DNA from: Halobacillus litoralis
GTDB taxonomy: Bacteria > Bacillota > Bacilli > Bacillales > Halobacillaceae
Direction of reading: 5' to 3'
Assembly (NCBI RefSeq): GCF_009856445.1
Contig: NZ_WMFA01000001.1
Span: 124,001 to 188,000, forward strand
DNA length: 64,000 bases
The notes under the pieces are model-generated. The model was not told the origin of the DNA. It saw only the letters and a list, made by a program, of their open reading frames with translations, and did no database searches. The position numbers were made by a program, and so were the translations under genes. Below, piece by piece: positions 60,815 to 64,000 of the stretch (its first letter is position 1; every line of letters begins with the position of its first letter).

Positions 60815-62209
60815 TCAAGCGTTACTGAATTCCCCTTCATGACGGGATTTTTTAATGAAAAATGCCATGATGAAACCGGCAACGGCGAAAATCCCAGCAA
60901 CAATAAAGGAGACGTTCACTCCATGAATCAGACCTGTCACTCCTTCAGAAGGAATGGTTTGGCTTGTCATTACAGACACGAGCATGGCTGTACCCACGGC
61001 ACCGGAAACTTGGCGCATGGTATTGTTCATGGCCGTTCCGTGCGGCATCAAATGCTGGGGCAGCTGGTTAAGTCCTGCTGTTGTGACAGGCATCATCACC
61101 ATGGCAATCCCGAACATACGGACACAATTGACGAGAGCCAAATATAGGAACGTTGTTGATGGATCAAGGTTTGTAAACAGAAATGTAGAGACCGAGAGCA
61201 GTCCGAGACCGATGATGGCAAGCCAGCGTGCACCGAATTTATCAAAGAGACGACCAGTGATTGGGTTCATGATTCCCATTAACAATGCGCCAGGCAATAA
61301 CATTAAGCCTGACTCAAAGGCTGTGAATCCAAGCATGTCCTGCATGAGAATCGGTAAAATAACCGCCCCGCCGATCATGGAGATAAAAACAATCATGCCG
61401 AGGGCAGTTGTAAGAGTGAAGACTTTGTATTTGAAAATACGGAATTCCAAAATCGGTTTTTCCAATTTCATTTGTCGGGTGATGAAGAGCGTCAACGTGA
61501 CAGCTCCGACAGCTAGTGAAAGGAGGACCTCGCTACTTAAAAAGCTGGCACTTCCGGCAACACTGAACCCATATAAAATACCTCCGAAGCCGAACGTAGA
61601 CAGGATGATGGAGATTGGGTCGACTTTAGGGAACGTTTGCTTCGTTACATTTTTCAAGATGAAGTAAGCGACGATCAAGTCTGCAATTGCAATCGGCAGA
61701 ATCACGAAGAACAGACTTCTCCACGGGAACTGCTCGACGAGCCAGCCGGACAATGTCGGTCCGATGGCCGGTGCGAAGGCAATGACGAGTCCGAACATGC
61801 CCATCGCAGATCCTCTTTTTTCAATAGGGAAAACGAGGAACATAATCGTCTGCATTAATGGCAGAATAATGCCGGCACCAGAGGCCTGCAGGACTCTTCC
61901 TGTGAGAAGAATCGAAAAGTTAGGGGCTATTCCGCAGATAAGTGTACCAAAAGCGAATAATCCCACCGCTGTCATAAACAGTCCTCTTGTAGAAAAACGT
62001 TCGATTAAAAAAGCTGTAATAGGAATCATAATTCCATTTACTAACATAAAGATTGACTGCAACCATTGCGCTGTATTCGCATCCAGATTCAAATCGGCCA
62101 TGATGTGAGGCAGGGCAGTAGCTAATAGGGTCTGATTTAATATGGCCACAAAGGCGCCTGATATAAGCACAATCATCAAAGGGACACGGTTAATTTCTTG
62201 AGATGACAT
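60815..62209 (-). CDS. DHA2-family drug:H+ antiporter (EmrB/LmrB type)
   Basis: A 464-residue major facilitator. The opening LMIVLISGAFVAILNQTLLATALPHIMADL and the helix-2/3 segment ANTAQWLQSIFMLVNGIMIPITAFLIERFSTRGLFM are typical of DHA2 (14-helix) pumps. Motif C appears as GRVLQASGAGIILPLMQ and GPTLSGWLVEQFPWRSLF. It probably exports lipophilic drugs. No repressor gene is adjacent; the leader contains TTAGGAACCTAA-type symmetry at about 62309 that could bind one. Start ATG at 62209 follows AAAGAAGGTTAAATC. Confidence 0.9.
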   Translation of the reverse strand: MSSQEINRVPLMIVLISGAFVAILNQTLLATALPHIMADLNLDANTAQWLQSIFMLVNGIMIPITAFLIERFSTRGLFMTAVGLFAFGTLICGIAPNFSILLTGRVLQASGAGIILPLMQTIMFLVFPIEKRGSAMGMFGLVIAFAPAIGPTLSGWLVEQFPWRSLFFVILPIAIADLIVAYFILKNVTKQTFPKVDPISIILSTFGFGGILYGFSVAGSASFLSSEVLLSLAVGAVTLTLFITRQMKLEKPILEFRIFKYKVFTLTTALGMIVFISMIGGAVILPILMQDMLGFTAFESGLMLLPGALLMGIMNPITGRLFDKFGARWLAIIGLGLLSVSTFLFTNLDPSTTFLYLALVNCVRMFGIAMVMMPVTTAGLNQLPQHLMPHGTAMNNTMRQVSGAVGTAMLVSVMTSQTIPSEGVTGLIHGVNVSFIVAGIFAVAGFIMAFFIKKSRHEGEFSNA

Positions 62210-62336
62210 GATTTAACCTTCTTTCTAAAATACTTAGGCAACTAATTAAATATCATACCATATGAAATGTTTTTTGTTCAGTATTCAGCATATAATTCTT
62301 CATTGAAAATTAGGAACCTAAGATTTAGTCAGCAAA

Positions 62337-62367
62337 AAAACAACGCCTGCTAAGGGCAGACGTTGTT
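62337..62367 (-). terminator. Terminator of the gltS-like gene
   Basis: On the minus strand ACAACGTCTGC and GCAGGCGTTGT pair (one G-T) and run into a T-tract. Confidence 0.85.
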
Positions 62368-62372
62368 GTTGC

Positions 62373-63767
62373 TTAGGCTGCTTTCTTTTTCCCAAAGTAA
62401 AAGAGCCCGAAAAAGATACCGATTGCTGTCATGGCGACCGCTACAATCAGTGTCGGCCATGGCCCGAATTGGGCAATGAACGGAACGGATAAGGCTGTCA
62501 CAAACCCTCCACCTAGGAAGGGTTCATAAAAGAGCTGTTTGTACCCGAAGGCTTCAAAAGCGGGGGACTCATTGTCTGGATCGACGACGCGCATTAACAG
62601 TAAGCCTGTTGCGGTAACACCCATCGATTGACCAAAGTCTCCAATACCACGCTCAAACCAGTACTGTGGAATCATTCGGGGAGCAAGCACGAGAAATCCG
62701 AATAAGTTCCAGGCAATCCCTGCAGCCGCCAGAATGACAAAGGGGACGAGATATTCGCCGATGACATCCAGCGAAACTGTAGAAATAGCCGTCAAAATAA
62801 GGATATCAAGTGCAAGTCCCTGGATTCTGTTAATCATTCTCCGGTCAACAAGATTGTACTTGTCCTTTTTGCTGAAAAAGATTTGAAGAGCGATTCCGCC
62901 GATCATCGCAAGCGGGAATAGTGGGATATAGCTCATAAAATCAGATCCGATGGTGATAGATTCAAGACCAATTAACCCTTGCAACAATAACCAACCGAGT
63001 AAAATAGCGATAAATACAATGGATATATGGAAAGATAACGGTTCGATTGATTCAGGACGTAAGGTCATTTTACCCGCTGGTTCGCGGTTTTGATACTCCA
63101 TCACTCCACGCTTTCTCAAATCAGAAAAGTCTTCCACATCTTCAATCACTTTCGTCTTCTTATTACGAACCCCCCAGTTGATGAGGATGATCCCAAAAAT
63201 AACACCGGACAATACACCGATGGTCGCAAGGCCGATCGCTAAATCGAAAGCTTCAGCAAAGCCGAGCTCCTCGAAAGTACTTGCCATACCGGCTGCCGTC
63301 CCGTGACCACCTTCAAAAGCAACTTCAATCAAGGCTCCTGACATGGCAGGGAGATCAAAGAATGGGACTAAAATGAGGACGGCAAGGGTGATTCCGACCA
63401 CATACTGCCCCCAGCCTACCGACCATCCTAGCGCCAGCTGCGGTCCAGCGTAAAACCAAATATCTTTTAACTTTGGAATGGCAGCTCCAAGGAAAAGAGC
63501 AGCAAATACTACATTGATCATGAGTCCGGGTAGGGCAGACCATACTTCTATAATGGACTCCGGCATGATACCGTTGGAGAAGAAGCTGTCTTCCGGCATG
63601 AATTTCCCGAGTACCTGAGGGCCAAGGAAGAGTGCGATAAACCCTCCGATAATGGATGAGGGTAAGAATAAATTTTGTAGTAACGTCCATTTGACACGGA
63701 TGATTTTACCGATCAAAAGGAAGACACCGATGTAAAGAAGGGCGAAACCTATTTCATTCGGAGTCAT
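62373..63767 (-). CDS. gltS: GltS-family sodium:glutamate symporter
   Basis: A 464-residue polytopic transporter with about 12 helices. The two reentrant-loop signatures of GltS are visible: EGGHGTAAGM (about residue 150) and GDFGQSMGVTATGLLLMR (about 375). The N- and C-terminal halves are inverted repeats of one fold. It imports L-glutamate with Na+, useful for osmolyte supply in a salt-adapted cell. The ATG follows AAAGAGGTGACCAT. It is somewhat longer than the 400-residue E. coli protein, with a charged cytoplasmic loop (NKKTKVIEDVEDFSDLRKRG). Confidence 0.88.
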   Translation of the reverse strand: MTPNEIGFALLYIGVFLLIGKIIRVKWTLLQNLFLPSSIIGGFIALFLGPQVLGKFMPEDSFFSNGIMPESIIEVWSALPGLMINVVFAALFLGAAIPKLKDIWFYAGPQLALGWSVGWGQYVVGITLAVLILVPFFDLPAMSGALIEVAFEGGHGTAAGMASTFEELGFAEAFDLAIGLATIGVLSGVIFGIILINWGVRNKKTKVIEDVEDFSDLRKRGVMEYQNREPAGKMTLRPESIEPLSFHISIVFIAILLGWLLLQGLIGLESITIGSDFMSYIPLFPLAMIGGIALQIFFSKKDKYNLVDRRMINRIQGLALDILILTAISTVSLDVIGEYLVPFVILAAAGIAWNLFGFLVLAPRMIPQYWFERGIGDFGQSMGVTATGLLLMRVVDPDNESPAFEAFGYKQLFYEPFLGGGFVTALSVPFIAQFGPWPTLIVAVAMTAIGIFFGLFYFGKKKAA

Positions 63768-63928
63768 ATGGTCACCTCTTTCTTAAAAGGGGATGTTTTT
63801 TTCCCATTTGTATAGTTTTAGCATTTACTCACTTTCCCTTGTCATTGTTTTCTTGAAACTACATTTTCACTAAAAACTTTGTCGATAAATAAATTTTTCA
63901 TTTCTTCCACTAAAGCTCCCTATACTTA

Positions 63929-64000
63929 AAGACTCAGTTTCGAGATGTTCGTGTGATTCTAGGGGCTGCGGGAAAAGGTTCGCTTTCCATGGGGCTGCGG
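63929..64000. repeat. Start of a second composite palindromic repeat, cut by the window end
   Basis: AAGACTCAGTTTCGAGA matches the left terminal repeat at 47090-47106, followed by CTAGGGGCTGCGGGAAAAGG and CGCTTTCCATGGGGCTGCGG, similar in layout to 47111-47175. The region 63768-63928 otherwise holds only the gltS leader. Confidence 0.65.

Noticed and set aside
1-64000. CRISPR arrays, prophage, transposases, tRNA or rRNA genes
   Set aside because: No regularly spaced repeats, phage structural genes, transposase motifs or tRNA cloverleaf sequences were recognised by reading.

Overview
The window looks like a chromosomal segment of a Gram-positive, low-to-mid GC member of the Bacillaceae, probably a moderately halophilic genus such as Halobacillus or a near relative. 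This rests on strong AGGAGG-type ribosome binding sites, sigma-A promoters, Bacillus-type regulation (SacT antiterminator RNA, lysine L-box, PerR box, cre-like sites), the des-desK-desR and putB-putC-putR gene orders, LtaS-like and CWB2 surface proteins, and the composite repeats seen in this family. The genus is an inference. No rRNA, tRNA, prophage, transposase or CRISPR array was seen.

Layout. 1-13 kb: end of a GntP-type permease, an M28 peptidase, rlmH with a decayed copy of its 5' end nearby, oxidoreductases, uncharacterised proteins, an lrgAB pair, a membrane-protein gene with an in-frame amber codon, a beta-lactamase-like serine hydrolase and mqo. 13-16 kb: an MFS pump with its TetR repressor and twin operators, then an aldo/keto reductase. 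16.8-23 kb: a cell-surface group (lytic transglycosylase with CWB2 repeats, O-acyltransferase, LtaS-like enzyme). 23-25.7 kb: ahpCF under a PerR-like box. 26.5-31.4 kb: sucrose utilisation (sacT, RAT leader, PTS IIBC, fructokinase, sucrose-6-P hydrolase). 31.5-38.3 kb: secreted lipase, lipoproteins, a DASH-type photolyase/cryptochrome and a Nudix hydrolase. 38.3-42.8 kb: a Bce-type peptide-antibiotic sensing and detoxification module. 43-46.9 kb: ilvE, a sigma-factor/ClpP pair, and dapA under a lysine riboswitch. 47-47.6 kb: a composite palindromic repeat. 47.6-52.6 kb: a Gly-rich CX3C protein, an MFS transporter and the cold-sensing des-desK-desR operon. 52.8-58.4 kb: UspA, a sensory-type microbial rhodopsin and proline catabolism. 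58.5-64 kb: CoA-disulfide reductase-rhodanese fusion, DUF202 protein, DHA2 efflux pump, GltS, and the start of a second repeat copy.

The most notable gene is the rhodopsin at 53424-54122. It has the signature of Anabaena sensory rhodopsin: Pro in place of the second counter-ion Asp, a conserved cytoplasmic Asp after the retinal Lys, and no carboxylate proton donor. Its transducer and retinal-synthesis genes are not in the window. Copies of an 18-bp motif (TGTAWGACCTGGTACACC) lie on both sides of it, and further copies occur at three other places, one of them inside the DASH photolyase gene.
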